Assembly: GCA_027563935.2 (NCBI GenBank)
Contig: CM050446.2
Location: forward strand, 123,334,499 to 123,398,498
Direction: 5' to 3'
Source: Costus lasius
Taxonomy: Eukaryota; Streptophyta; Magnoliopsida; Zingiberales; Costaceae
DNA length: 64,000 bases
How positions within the stretch are numbered: position 1 is the stretch's first letter; each line of letters starts with the position of its first letter. The position numbers and the translations under genes were made by a program. Of the stretch, positions 1 to 11,987 are shown piece after piece. The notes under the pieces are model-generated. The model worked only from the letters and a program-made list of their open reading frames with translations, made no database searches and was not told the origin of the DNA.

Positions 1-1964
1 ATCAGCTTGACCATCATCGGCGTTATTCTGGTGAAGGAGCATTCGTGAGGAGCAATACAGTGTCCTCCTTCGGTATCGGTTCATGGGAGATGTAGTGCTT
101 AAGCCTTTGTCTGTTAACCTTGATCGGCGGCCTGATTACACCATTGGCAGTTTCCTTGGGCGTCATCCCATACGGCATTGGCAGTTTCCTATTGTATGAC
201 ATTCAAAGGGAGCCCATTCTGTCTTCTACTACCGAACCCAGACCGCACATCAGTAAGAGTTCGTGGAAACTGGCGCATCCAGCCAGTTGAAGACGCACAG
301 CCCGACCAAGTCGACACTGCACCACCAGCACCTAGAGCATTTTCCTTTGGTGGCACCTCCTCTCACGATTCTATGATGTCTGTGTTGCAGGAAATCAGAG
401 AGGAGCAACTCCATCAACGAGAGATGATTGATAACCTGGACACCGCTGTTACCCACATCCAGCAGAACCAATCTTCGCATTGGGAGTCCATGGAAGCCCA
501 TATGCAGAGGCAGCATAAAATGATGAGTTCTGTTTGGGAGAAGATATCAATCATGGACGACCGGCTATCCGCCCTCTCTGAAGACAAAATGGCTCACATG
601 AACATTTCTTTTGATGACGAGGTCGAGCCAGATTACACCGGACGCGGGAAGAGCAAGAGCTCAAGGGCTTCTGGCTCTCACTCGCGCAAGCGGAGGTAGC
701 TTCCCAGACCATCAGCGTCATCTTCCACTCCTCTCACACCATGGAATTGCATAGAGGACTATGCAAACTTTTAGAGTGGGTGAGCTTTCTAAATTCTAGT
801 TTCTAATCTCTTGCTTCATGCGGCTACATGACTGTGACACCTAGACTTTGTTATATTTGGATCGATACTTTATGATGGATATTATGTGGCATTGTATCTT
901 ATATGCCATCATATTCGTGGGCCTGGTCCACATCTTCAGGCCTCACTCTGTGACAGACTTGTATGACACTATTTTCTTGCTTATTTTCTTGCTCCGCTAT
1001 GATGATCATGCTTTTCATATATGCTGTGTGAAATTTTTACATGAGTTTGTATATTATGCTTGAATTCATGAGTCTTGTGAGTCTTGTCCTATGAAAGCCA
1101 TTTCCAAAAAAAAAACAAAAATTTAAAAGCTGAATGCATGATTGGTTAGGAATAATCAATAATTGTTGATAATACCTCCTTGTTAGAAATACTGTTTGAT
1201 CATATTTGTATGTTCTATGATTTAGAAATTTTGTGATTTAGATTGATTTTGAGTAGTTCATTTGTGGGTCAAACATTTCTATGATTGTTTAATCAACTCG
1301 AGCTTGCAACTTACATGAGAATCATATTGAGTTACATATTCGCTTAGTTATTCCTTGATTTCCCTTCTATGGTTGGGGAGACACTACATGTGTTCAAAAA
1401 GGATGTGTTATCAACTGCTGGTATAAAATAATAATAATAATAATAATAAATAATAATATTTCTCAACCTTAGATTCCTCTACTTGGCACTACGAAAAATT
1501 GGCATTGGTACCGAAGGACATGAGTTGAAATCTAAGAGATGTGAAGTTTAAAACAATAAAATGACTCCTCTACTTGACATTGCGAAAAATTGGCAATGGT
1601 ACCTAAGGTTATGAGTTGAAGTCTATTGCAATAATCAGTGTATCATACCCAGATGAAACATTTGAGTTAACCCCAACGATTTGACTAGGAAGGATTGGAA
1701 TCGCATGAGTGTTTTATGTAAGCTTGATTGAATCCTATGTTTGCTGCTTACTAGGTTGTTTAGCATCTAGTTACTGTGGGATCAAACTGTTGAACACTTG
1801 AAACAACCATTTACTTGATTTCTCCGGATTAGTTTTTGGATTGCTATCAAATGTTTTTCTAACTTAGATGTACGCCTTGACTCAAAAGATTGCTCTATAC
1901 CTATCTTGTATTTCATCTTATTTTATTGCTTGAGGACAAGCAAAGATTTAAATCTGGGGTATTT
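1..1964 (+). mobile_element. Internal 3' region of an Athila/Tat-like Ty3 retrotransposon
   Basis: This is the 3' internal part of a Ty3/gypsy element that enters from the left edge. It ends in the polypurine-tract context typical of Tat/Athila elements: a tgaggacaagcaaag motif at 1931-1945, then aatctggggt at 1951-1960 just before the LTR. It carries one ORF (178-699), a (TAA)n microsatellite near 1423-1458 and two diverged copies of a ~90 bp direct repeat at about 1470-1545 and 1561-1626. The gag-pol region lies outside the window. Lineage assignment rests on the PPT context and LTR style. Confidence 0.7.
178..699 (+). CDS. C-terminal fragment of a plant Ty3 (Athila/Tat-like) ORF with a coiled coil
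   Basis: This open frame of 173 codons probably continues an ORF from further left, so the ATG at 178 need not be the true start. Residues ~60-135 are rich in Glu, Gln, Met and His with heptad-like spacing (for example EIREEQLHQREMIDNL), suggesting a coiled coil. The C-terminus is basic and Ser/Arg-rich and ends SHSRKRR, like a nucleic-acid-binding or nuclear-localisation tail. It lies between the missing pol region and the 3' LTR, where Athila/Tat elements often carry an extra non-pol ORF. No enzymatic motif is visible, and I do not recognise a named domain. Confidence 0.45.
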   Translation: MAVSYCMTFKGSPFCLLLPNPDRTSVRVRGNWRIQPVEDAQPDQVDTAPPAPRAFSFGGTSSHDSMMSVLQEIREEQLHQREMIDNLDTAVTHIQQNQSSHWESMEAHMQRQHKMMSSVWEKISIMDDRLSALSEDKMAHMNISFDDEVEPDYTGRGKSKSSRASGSHSRKRR

Positions 1965-2227
1965 TGATGCCTTGCATTTTTGTAGTAATTTTCATAGCTA
2001 TTTCATGCTAATTCTAGGCTTATTTTAATACTTTCATACCCTTTTTAGGCTAAATTACTTGATATCTTCGGAATGTTCACTTTTTGGCACTTTTATGGAA
2101 TTTCAGGTAAAAATGCCTTTTTCAACATATTTTGGAGATTCTAAGGCCATGTGATGATTTCTTGCATGAAGACAAGGTCACACGTCAAATTTGGGCTTAA
2201 ACGGAGTTAGCCTCAAAAATACGGCCA

Positions 2228-2520
2228 GGTGAACCCCATGGGGTTCACCAGATTCTTCGCTAGGCTGCAGAAAACTTACAGAGAGAATCACGGCCGGGTG
2301 AACCCCATGGGGTTCACCATCCCGGTTGCCAACCAGCAGAATTCGCAGAAAGCTTCATAGCCAGGTGAACCCCACCGGGTTCACCGGATTTCTTGAAAAC
2401 TTCAACCAGAATCACTCCAGAGGAAAGCATGGCCGGGTGAACCCCACGGGGTGCACCACGCTTCTATTCGCCGAAATTTACAAGAAGAATCACGGGCAGG
2501 TGAACCCGGCGGGGTTCACC
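2228..2520. repeat. Five spaced 22-bp palindromes inside the LTR
   Basis: Five near-perfect 22-bp palindromes lie at 2228-2249, 2297-2318, 2364-2385, 2436-2457 and 2499-2520, at 63-72 bp intervals. Their arms are GGTGAACCC(C) and (G)GGGTTCACC. The first two have a CCATGG centre; the others have changed centres but largely paired arms. Sequence between copies is partly repeated (agaatcacggcc before several copies), so the region looks like a degenerate tandem array of ~67 bp units. Confidence 0.85.
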
Positions 2521-2650
2521 CGTGATTCTAACCCAGTCATGTGCGAGTCCGACCTTGACTCGGTTTTCCCTTGATTTCTCACTCGTTTGGAGTCTAAATT
2601 TGGCAAGTGAGGTGTCTATGAAAATCTCTTTCAGAGGCGAACAGATGGAA

Positions 2651-2657
2651 TATAAAA
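2651..2657 (+). promoter_or_regulatory. Putative LTR TATA box
   Basis: TATAAAA lies about 130 bp downstream of the last palindrome and within the LTR, a plausible core promoter for the retrotransposon. Assigned from the motif and its position only. Confidence 0.4.
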
Positions 2658-3543
2658 GCCCCAATTTTTATGCCCTAAATGGAGAGCATTCAAGTGAAGA
2701 ATCGGCGCGGGAGGAAGAACACGGCGACAGAGGCGACTTTTGAAGATATTCGGAGATTGAGACACACGATCATCACGATTTCTTCAGGATTCCTTTGGTT
2801 CATTGTCTCCTTCCCCTTAGCTTCATTTTCTTATACTTTTCATTTCATTAAAAGAGAGATTTTGAGCATTTCAATGATGATTGTAGCGTAAACCCTATTT
2901 CGGGGCTTGGTGGAAACCCTTTAATGATTTTAATTGCAAACTTTGTATCTATTTATGTTGTTTTGTATGAATTGTGAGCATACTTTACTTTGACGTATTT
3001 ATTTCATGATTTTACATTGGCCGAGTGATTTCGCGTGTTAGCCGTTACGATTCATATCGAGAGAAGGATCGTAAGGGTCGAACCTCTAAGTAAAACTTGC
3101 GAGACCTCGACACGAGAGTGCTTGGTCTTCGCTCGAGGATTTCATAGTCTACCATAGAACTCATTGGGTTCGTCTTAGAACAATCCACCGCGAGAGTAGG
3201 AGGTCGGTCTAAAACGAATACCGGGGTGTATCACTCGAGAGAGGGCACCTTGTATCGTAGGGTTAGACTCCTTGTGCAAAACCAATAAACCAAATAACTA
3301 ATGTCTTTCTTGTGCGATTAAGATTATCATCGTGGTGGAAGCCGTAGCCCTGAATTCTCTCTTATATCTTTTCTCTACCAAAGTAGTTGCACTTATTTGT
3401 TTTCGATTTCCGTCTTCAAAAACCCACGTTTCGATTTGTCTAGCTATTAGGACTCGGACTTTCTAGTACTCAACCTTGTTCCCTGTGAGATTCGACATCT
3501 TTTATATTACTTCGACATATCCGTGCACTTGTGGACCGTGTCA

Positions 3544-4356
3544 TCTTTCCATCACGTTCATGACCTCACGTACTCTTGGATGGATGGGAAAATAGGTAGG
3601 ATGAGAAAATAGGGAGGAAGGAAAAAAACGCAAGATGAAACCTGTGTCATGTGATTCTCATGATCCTTGCCATCTCTCGTCCACGAGCATCAATGAGGGC
3701 AGCGATCACCGACCTTGGGAGGTCGTGAGAACGACGAGGGCTGCGACTGGTGACGTAGTGAGGTCGGAGAGCAACATCCAGTAGGGCAACAAGCAGCGAC
3801 GGACGAGGGCAGCGACTAGCGATCGGCGACGTCGTGAGGTCGGCGAGCGGACCAGGGAAACGAGCAGCATCCAGTGGGGCAGCAAGCGGCGACGGACAAG
3901 GGCAGCAACCAGCGACTAGCGACCGGCGACATCGTGTGGTCAGCGAGCGGACGAGGTTAGCGAGCAGACGTGAGGATGTCTGCAAGGTCAGCGAGCGGTG
4001 AGGCAGTGGCGACGGCAGCAGCTCCGACGACGAGGCGTGCACACGAGGCAGGCAGAGGATGGCGAGGTTGCTCGCGACGACAGCAGCGGTAGACCGGCAG
4101 GCGAGGTCACGCACAAGGCTGGCAGCGGCACTGAAGGCCTGCAAACACAGTCGGGGCACACGAAGCAGGCAGAGGACTTCCGCAAGGCCGCGAGCAATTT
4201 TGCCGTCCGCCCGATTTACAGGGATCGAAAATGAGGGATTTTGCCCTGATCCATTCCTCTAACTTTCCCCTCTTTTAGATCCGTCCACTTTGGTATATGA
4301 TGGATTTTTCTAAAATTCGTCTGTCCTTCCTAAAATCCTTTCTAAATCCTCCTGCC
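3544..4356. other. Gene-free stretch: GC-rich degenerate short repeats
   Basis: About 3640-4200 is built from variants of gcgac, ggcgacg and cgaggtcggcgag, and gives long Arg/Ser/Ala-rich open frames on both strands. These have low-complexity composition and no recognisable domain, so I treat them as non-coding. No terminal repeats could be assigned. Confidence 0.5.
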
Positions 4357-4488
4357 TTAGGGTTAGATCCACTGTATAAATTAACAGCCGCTAACAGTCG
4401 CATGAGATCAAACAAATTCCTTTACAGTAGATGGTCGTGCTCCCGGATGTCAGGATTGAAGGGTCACTAGCGACAGCGGCGGCTATCG
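4357..4488 (+). pseudogene. Duplicated 5' fragment of the gene at 15834-16309
   Basis: About 125 bp here match 15834-15950: the same ttagggttagatccact leader, the aaattaacagccgc segment, then an ATG near 4431 starting MVVLPDVRIE..., against MAELPDLRIE... at 15894. The similarity stops near 4486, where an AT-rich repeat begins. It is a truncated, diverged gene head with no continuation. Confidence 0.6.
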
Positions 4489-4845
4489 ATGACTGTAGAA
4501 AATTATTAATTTATATATTAATTAATACATATTTAATTGACCAATGAATATTAATTAATATATATTTAATAGATATATAATTATTAATTAACTAAATTAT
4601 AATATATAATATAATAAATAAAATATATTAAAATTAAAATTATATATTTTATAATTAAATAAAATTTATTTTTAAAATTTAAAACAATTATTTTTAAAAT
4701 TTAAAATAATTGTTTTTAAAATTTAAAACAATTATTTTTTAGAATCATAATTTTTTAGAAACAAAATATATTAAAATTATTAGTTTTTATAATCATAATT
4801 TTTTATATATTATTTAATACATAATTTTTTATATAGTGTATCCTT
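4489..4845. repeat. AT-rich repeat, copy 1
   Basis: This very AT-rich segment begins atgactgtagaaaattattaa and is closely similar for ~250 bp to the sequence starting at 15332 (atgactgtataaaattattaa). Shared blocks include actaaattataatatataat and taaaatttaaaacaatt. Both copies lie beside copies of the same gene head, so the AT-rich unit and the gene fragment were probably duplicated together and then rearranged. Confidence 0.6.
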
Positions 4846-5540
4846 TCAATATGTATCCTGGAGATTGATCAACGTATACCTCCTCCTCGAGATATCCATT
4901 CAGAAATGTTGACTTAACATCTATTTGAAATATGTTCCACTTATTTTGAGTAGCTAAAGAGATGATCAGTCTTATAGTTTCTAATCGAGCAACTGGAGCA
5001 AAAACTTCATCATAATCAATACCTTGATTTTGTTTGTAGCCTTTTGCTACAAGCCTGACTTTTTACCTCTCAATTTCTCTTTGTGAGTTATTTTTAGTTT
5101 TGAACACCCACTTGACTCCTATAGCTTTATGCCCTTCTAGCAGAGTTGTCAGCTCCCAGGTATTGTTCTTTTCTATTGCTGTAATTTCTTCGTCCATGGC
5201 TTTTCTCCATTTCTCTTTTTTGACAGCTTCTTCAAAGTTAATGGGTGCATCATATGGAAACAAACAAACAAATGAGACGTCATCAATTTTCTCGGTTTTT
5301 CGGTACAAGTCTTCCAGCCTCCATGTGCATATCTGCCTACTGCTTGAACTTCCTTCTGAGATAGATACATTCTGCACTGGTGATGACAGAGGTGTGATTG
5401 GTTGAAGTCTTTTCTCATCTTCATCTTGTTCTAAAGAGGGAAGGAGATCATAGTCATTTTGATCTTCCTGGACATTCCAGTCCTATGTAGCTTCCTCATT
5501 GAAGTCAACTATCTCTACTAACAAAAACTTTCTTGTTAAT
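4846..5540 (-). mobile_element. Ty1-copia reverse transcriptase fragment
   Basis: On the minus strand this translates, in more than one frame, as the start of a copia RT domain. Visible motifs are EKWRKAMDEEITAIEKNNTW, GVKWVFKTK, then after a frame break RLVAKGYKQ..GIDYDEVFAPVARLETIR and QMDVKSTFLNGYLEEEVYV. Upstream FVSRD..FNEEA and an acidic linker match the usual integrase-RT junction. It has no LTRs, and a stop or frame change after NNSQREIER, so it is a dead fragment. Confidence 0.85.
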
Positions 5541-6029
5541 TAAATCATAAAGCTGATACCCTTTGGTATGCGAATCATTATTGGGCTATATACTGCTCAA
5601 TTGTTTACTGATTTACTTACTGAGTATCTGGATTAGTACTAATGACCACACTAAATGAAAGATTATAGATTATTAATGCCCTTTTATATTTGAAATTATT
5701 TTTTTACGTATTTTGAACTATATCAAGTTGAAAAACATACAAACATTTAGTAGGCAGAGAACCCTTAGTTCTGTTTCTCTATTTCAGTTTGCTATTAGCA
5801 TTCATGATATTATTCTGAAGCCATGTTTTTTCTCTAACTTCAATGCTTTTTTAATTGTAATGTAGCGACGTAGTAGGCTACAGATTGTTGTCAACTTGAT
5901 GGAGATTTACGCATTGTTAATAGTTTGTTCTTGATTTAAATGTATTTCTTCTTTTATTTTGCCTGCTTCAGACAATTGAGTATTGCGAAATCATGTAAGT
6001 GTTTTTTCTAACTGATTGCAACATCTTAG
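5541..6029. other. Stretch without an identified gene
   Basis: AT-rich sequence between the copia fragment and the first recognisable kinase-pseudogene exon. Earlier exons of that gene (USP domain) would be expected here or to the left, but I see none that can be supported. Confidence 0.4.
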
Positions 6030-7961
6030 GATACTGAAGGGCCTAGATGTGCCAACAACTGTCCTGAACTCTTCAACTTACTGCAACATTTTTTTTGTGT
6101 TGCGTTACAAGCTTACGATGAAATTTGCTGGCCGATCAGTTTCTAGTGGTATGTTTTCAAGCCTATTGACTTTATTCCATTCAGACAAAGTCTTACTTCC
6201 TGTATGTTATGTCATATTCTTTTACGCTTGCTTTTTGCTGATCCTAGTCCTAGCAATCATATACAAACAGTCAGTCACAAACTATTTCGGTCGAAGAAGT
6301 AAGAAAATTCTTCCTTTTTGCATTTTTTCCTTCAATGATGGAAGGTGGTTCATATGCACTTACCATCATTGTTGACAGGTGGTTCCATGCACTCTCAAGC
6401 CCTCAGCGACGAGACGGGTACTAGCACAAATTATGAGGCTTCACTATATAGTTCAGTATATGGAGAAGGACAACTAAATAACAGTAATAGGATTCTAGAA
6501 GTTCCAACACATAAGAAATTTAGTATCCTGAAGACATTCCCTCTGCAATCTTTCAGTCCATAAAAAAGGTTAGCATCTGTCTCTCTCTCTCTTTCAAAAC
6601 TTCTCGCTAATTCTACAGATAATCAGATAAAATCTATACTATCGTATTACTCACACTTGTCACCTAAAGTAATTTTCAGGGTGAATCTTCAGTTGAAGTA
6701 TCAAATTTGAGGGACGAGTTGCGAAACACTCTCGCAAAGTATAGTCAAGTTTGTGATAACCTGGTTCATGCGAAGACAAAGGTTTATAAATTGGGATATC
6801 CGCTTCTTATTTTTTTTTTATTACAAACAAGTATTCCATGAAACAAATGGTGCTTTGTAATAATATTTATGTTTATTTATTTTTCAAGATCAAAACATTT
6901 GCCTCTGCTTTCTTCGTGAGACTGGCATTATGAAAATTTTCTTTGCAGGTTCTTATCCTGTAGGCTTGTTTTTAGTTGGAATGCTCTAGTTACCATTTCT
7001 CTACTTTGGAACTCTATTCATTGGCCGGCTCCTTGTTACACTTGAATGGTTACAGCAGTTTGCTATCTTTATCTGGATCTAAAAATATTTGTTAATCAAA
7101 TTTGTGAAAAACTTGTGTTGTTTATTTGTCCTATTCCTCTGCTTATGTCTTTATCTCATCTTATCCAGTCAATACATTTTCTTCTAGCCGATTCTCTCTT
7201 TTTTTTCCTGTTATGCATTTGCCTACTCTTTTTTCCTGATCGGCTTCCTTGCTTTCTTCAGGTCCTATTACTTCCTACTGAATGCTCTGAAGCTAAAAAG
7301 AAAGTGAAGGATGCATAGGAGGGGGAGGAAATGTTGAAAAAAATTGCTGCAGAAGAAAGGGCCAAACATTTGGAGGCAATTAAAGAAGTTAACGAAACAA
7401 AGCAATTGCTTGTGGAGGCCCAACGAAGATACAAAGCAGAACGCGTACCTGGCAAGGTTTCTTCGAGATATCAGAAACAATAGATGCCTATTTCTTAAAT
7501 AGCAATATGGGATCATTTTTTGTTATATTTTAATGTAAATTAAAATATTAAAAAAGTTATGTGACCGTTTTAAATTTATCTTATAAATTATAAGGCTTTT
7601 TATTTTAGTAGGTTCTAGCTTCCAATGAACGCAAGCATTCATTGTTAATTACGCCTAATGAGCTTAGAGCACCTTTGATTAAAAGATCTATAACATATAA
7701 CAAAGTGAAGATAAGATGGTTGAAAGAATAATATCATTCATAATTTCGTGTCACGACACGGTTTACAATTTGATACAAAAGTACATCCTCAAAACTGTTG
7801 TTCATGTGATATAGGTCATGGAGAAAAAATCTGAGTTGCGTTGTAACAACGTTGAGGAACTATGCCCCGATACGAAGTATCGACGTACGCACCTCCCAAA
7901 CAACGTCATCGACAACACGCGTCAAGAATTTATCATCCACGACTATGTTTGAATGAGTTGA

Positions 7962-8530
7962 GTGCATAAGTTGGGTGAACAAGTAGTGGGACTAAACGTT
8001 CGAGATTTGGATGAACAAGCCGATGGGCAAACGTTCAAAATTTGGGTGGAGTTAGTGAACGGGTCGTGGGACCAAACGTTCAAAATTCGGATGAATGGGC
8101 CGATGGGCCAAACATTCAGGAGTTCGAATTTGGGCGAACGGGTCGTGGGACCAAACGTTCAGAATTGAGTGAATAGGTCGTGGGATCAAACGTTCAAAAT
8201 TTGGATGAACGAGCTAATGAGCCAAGCGTTCAAAGTTTGGTGAATGGGCCAATGGGCCAAACATTCAGAATTTGGATGAATGGGTCGTGGGACCAATCGT
8301 TCAAAATTTGATTGAATGAGCCGATGGGCCAAACATTCAAAATTTGGATGAACGAGCCGATGGGCCAAACGTTCAAAATTTGAATGAACGAGTCGTGGAA
8401 CCAAACGTTCAAATTTAATTGAATGAGCCGATGGGCTAAACATTCAAAATTTGGTTGAGTTGATGAACGAGCCATGAGGCTAAATGTTTGGAATTTGATT
8501 GAACAGGTCGCGAGACTAATTGTTCAAAAT
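7962..8530. repeat. Minisatellite with ~37 bp units
   Basis: About 14 diverged head-to-tail copies of a unit like ggatgaacgagccgat followed by gggccaaacgttcaaaatt. Two sub-types alternate (gtcgtgggaccaa and gccgatgggccaa). It lies inside the large intron of the kinase pseudogene. The open frames across it follow from the repeat and are not genes. Confidence 0.8.
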
Positions 8531-8540
8531 TAGGTAAATG

Positions 8541-9170
8541 ATTTATAAATTTGCTTTCTGGATCTCTGATCAAAAATTGAAGTTCGAATCTAGAAAAATC
8601 TTATCCAAATTTATAAGGGTCAATATTCAGATCATTTCGGAAGTCATTCGATTGGCTGATATTTGTGCAAATCTATCATAGCCGTTGGAAGTTTGATTCG
8701 CATATCTATTTAGATCCATATTTCTGGTCAATAATCTCAGGGCGGATCTGGAAAAATCTGATTCATTCAAGTGAGGATCATTGTTTGAATCACATCGGAA
8801 GCCATCCGATTAGCTGAGATTCATATAAATTAATCTTAGCCATTGAAAACTTGATTTGCATATTTGCTTAGATCCAGAGCTCTGATCAAAAATCAAAGGT
8901 TGGATCTGGAAAGATCTGATCCAAATTTATAGGGATTAATATTTGGATTATTTTCGAGACATCCGATTGGCTGAGCCTTGTGTAAGTCAATCTTAACCAT
9001 TGAAACTTCGATTAATAGATCTACTTTGATCCAGATCTCTGATCGAATATCTAAGTATGAATCTGGAAAGATCGGATCTATTCCAGTGAGGCTCAATATT
9101 TTGATCATTTTGAAAGTCATCCGATTGGCTGAGATTTATGAAAATTGATCTTAGCCGTTGATTGCATTTG
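8541..9170. repeat. Four diverged ~160 bp tandem repeats
   Basis: Four copies each contain gatccagatctctgatcaa-like, ggatctggaaagatctgatc-like and ccgattggctgag-like segments; the last falls near 8650, 8805, 8968 and 9120. The array follows directly after the ~37 bp minisatellite. A looser series of gatctgagccgttgg-type motifs continues to ~9400, suggesting the whole block belongs to one decayed repeat or LTR. Confidence 0.7.
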
Positions 9171-11368
9171 GATCAATATATTTCTAGATTGATTCAATCA
9201 GGGCCTTTGATTTCTGGGTAATCAAATCTGATCCATTAGTTCTAAGTTTAATCCAGACCACTTGATAGGATGATTAAATCTGAGCCGTGCGTTTAGAATT
9301 TATCCGAACCGTCAGATTGGAAGCAGAAGATCAAATCGAAACCGTTGGTTTTAAATTCGATCTGGGCCATTGGATCATCTTTTTGGGCAAAACTGGATCG
9401 TTGGATCCAACGATATATATATATATATATATTTTTTGTGACGAAGGCGAACAGTGTTCGCCGTTCGTCTGCCTTCCGCTTTCATGCGTCCGCAGCCCGC
9501 CGTCATTCGGCTAGCGTTCGGTGGCTCCGGCCGAGGACCACCTGCATCTCGCCTGACCTATGGCCGCCGGCTGGCAGCAAGTTGACGCCCAACCGAACTT
9601 CGAACAAGTGATTTTCATCCGAACAGAGATGAAAACTGGGTCTCCGTGAAACTCTCGTTTCCGGCGATTCGGTTGTCTGATGGATGGATCCGTATGTAGC
9701 TGCCGATGGTTATACGTACGCGGCTGGAAGAGAAGAAGCAGGGATCGCTAGAAAATCTTTCGATTCCGGCGATTTGGCCGTCGGATGGCCGGATCGTCTT
9801 GCCTGCCGGTGCTCATACTCAAGGAGGGGATGTGGATGGAGTTTTGGCTCGATCCGACGGGTGAATGTTGGATTCGACAAGGAAAAACCCCAAGGTGTTC
9901 GTGACCGAAAAAACCGTTCGGTTCAGGTGATCCGGCCGCCGGATGGCCGGATCATTTTGTCCACTGATGCACACATTCGAGGAGAGGGCCTGACCGGAGT
10001 TTGGCCCCGATCAGTTGCCTGGATTTGATAGGAAGATCGTCGAAGAAGCGGCGTCGAGTGTAAGATTTGAGTGCGCGACGCCGAGCGTAGGACGAGTACT
10101 CTTGTTGATCAACTTATCAAATTTTGATCTGAAAATTTGATTACGACTGTAATCAAACTTGAATTTTAATTTTTTTTTTTTTGAATTTTAATTTCACAGT
10201 CCCCATTTTACATCCTTCTCAGCCGAAGCCCAGCCCTTCTCTCACACGATTTCCAACCAAAATCATATAAACCATAGCAGCTTTTTTTTTCTTTTCTGTT
10301 TTTTTTTTCTTTCTTCTCAAATATTTCCAACAGTAGTTTTTTTTTATGCGTCAAATACTTCTCTTCCCTCTTTTTTTTTTTTTTTTTTTTTGGGTCAAAC
10401 AACATGCCTTTTAGTAGCCATTCCAGCCGAGGCTAGCAACACTCCTCTTTTTTTAAATGAAATTCCCAGCCAAGGCTACTTTGCATGTTCCCTAGCCGAG
10501 ACTAACAACACACGAGTGATTATATGATTCCCCAAAATTATTGGATTTTTTTTACTACAGGACCATTCTCTGGGATTTAATTCGGAGTTAGGAGTGTCTT
10601 CTTTAATTTAATCTGAAGTTTATTTTCCATAAATATAATTTTGTAAGAGTGTTCTTTCCGATTTAGTCTAGATTTTTCTCAACATAAAGAAGATTTTATA
10701 GGAGTGTCTAGAAACAAGATAAAGGATAAAATAAAATTAAAATTCTACAATACCTGATGTCGTGTGCTTTCTCCTTACTTGTAAGTCTTCTACGTGAATA
10801 GCATAGCCCTTTTTCATTCCTTTCTCCTCTTTTTTATAATCGACTTCCTCCTTGCTATTTTTGTCCGTGGCGTACGACCACTTTCTCCATGGAATCGTGG
10901 CGCACTAATTTTATTATTATTATTTTTAATTTATTTACCTCACTATACGTGCCCATATTTCTCTAGAAATAGGATTTTGCTCTCTCCCTCGTTGTATGTC
11001 TCTCTTTTATTATTATAGTTGGCAATTTTAATATTCATTTTTATTTATTTATTTTTTTAGCTCTCATGATCACTCTCTTAGCATGGTGGGTGGTCAAAAT
11101 TGGCTATTTTGACCTTAATTTTGTTTGCTAATTTTTCTTTTTTTTTATTGTTTTATTATTATTATTATTTCTATTAATATTGCACCATTGTGGTCAAAAT
11201 CAAATAATTAATTAATCAATTACTTGACAATTAATAAATAATTAACTGATTTAATTAATTAATTACTTGATAGTTAATTCTTTAATAATTAATTGATTGA
11301 TTTCTCTTTTTTTTATGCACACCACAATGTTTATTTTTATTTTATTATTTTTTTTTACCGTCAACAAG
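9171..11368. other. Intronic repeat debris
   Basis: Holds a (TA)n run at ~9412-9431, a GC-rich part (9440-10080) with Arg-rich open frames but no domain, several T/A homopolymers (10170-10390), repeated agccgaggctagcaac-like motifs at 10210-10510, and AT-rich sequence to the kinase exon. I see no gene or clear terminal repeats. Confidence 0.4.
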
Positions 11369-11552
11369 CAAATGGTGCCGAAGGTATTCAAAGAATGAAA
11401 TAGAGTTAGCCACTGATAACTTCTCTGAAGCCAAGAAAATAGGAGAGGGAAGTAGTGGAAATGTTTTTAAATGTATCCTTGACCATACCACCGTAGCCAT
11501 CAAAGTTCTTCAACAAGATTTCGGATACGTGAAAGAGCAATTTCTTCGAGAG

Positions 11553-11987
11553 GTAACTATTTACAATTCAAGGATAAGCTTGCTAATACATACATAATCC
11601 CGAACCACTCACTGCGTTCAGCCATACAAGAGTGGAAGTATGTCGCATTCTCAGCCTCAACTGAGTAACCTGTGATATGTTTATTTTTTTTTTCCCCTTA
11701 ATTTTGTCTAAATGGTGTTCTTTTTGTTGATCTGCCTTGATGTTAAAATCTGTTCTACTTCCATGATGCAAAAGTATGGTATTGTTACATCAAGTATTAA
11801 TTCTTTGTAATTGTATTGTGTGCATGTAAATATTAAATATCGATAGATTCATTGCGTTTTTCTTGCAGTTGCTTGGTTTGCTTGTCAATGGCAGTTTTTT
11901 TCACATTGATTTTGATGTAACTTAATGAACTGTAAAGAACTCAAATTTTTATCAATCTGAACTAACACTCAACTTCGACAGTACTGA
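11553..11987. other. Stretch without a gene
   Basis: Intron-like AT-rich sequence after the donor of the kinase exon (gtaact at 11553). No further kinase exon was found. Confidence 0.4.

Larger units (their letters stand above)
1965..3543 (+). repeat. 3' LTR of the Athila/Tat-like element
   Basis: The LTR starts with TGATGCC directly after the polypurine tract and ends ...GACCGTGTCA, giving about 1579 bp with TG..CA termini. It contains five spaced palindromes (2228-2520) and a TATA-like tataaaa at 2651-2657. The last 100 bp (gtgcacttgtggaccgtgtca) are typical of Athila/Tat LTR ends. The partner 5' LTR is outside the window, so the ends are inferred from the PPT and the TG/CA rule. Confidence 0.7.
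6030..11552 (+). pseudogene. Broken USP/U-box-type receptor-like protein kinase gene
   Basis: Five exon-like blocks with plant splice sites follow the order of plant USP-kinase-U-box (PUB) proteins. 6030-6148 is the end of a USP-like domain. 6379-~6570 is a Ser-rich linker. 6680-6781 (LRDELRNTLAKYSQVCDNL) and 7262-7456 (KKIAAEERAKHLEAIKEV) are coiled coil. 11369-11552 is the start of the kinase domain, with EIELATDNFSEAKKIGEG, the Gly-rich loop GEGSSG and VAIKVL with the ATP-binding Lys. Damage: a stop at 6561-6563 that a single lost T would explain, an in-frame TAG at 7316-7318, an unmatched phase into the kinase exon, and no catalytic loop, activation segment or U-box afterwards. The intron at 7457-11368 is swollen by satellites. 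Confidence 0.75.

Noticed and set aside
3647..4262. Arg/Ser/Ala-rich ORFs on both strands
   Set aside because: GC-rich low-complexity DNA with no domain or splice context.
7962..8475. ORFs over the ~37 bp minisatellite
   Set aside because: Translation of a repeat.
9684..10028. Possible gene in the GC-rich intron part
   Set aside because: Arg/Gly-rich frame without domain; lies in repeat debris.
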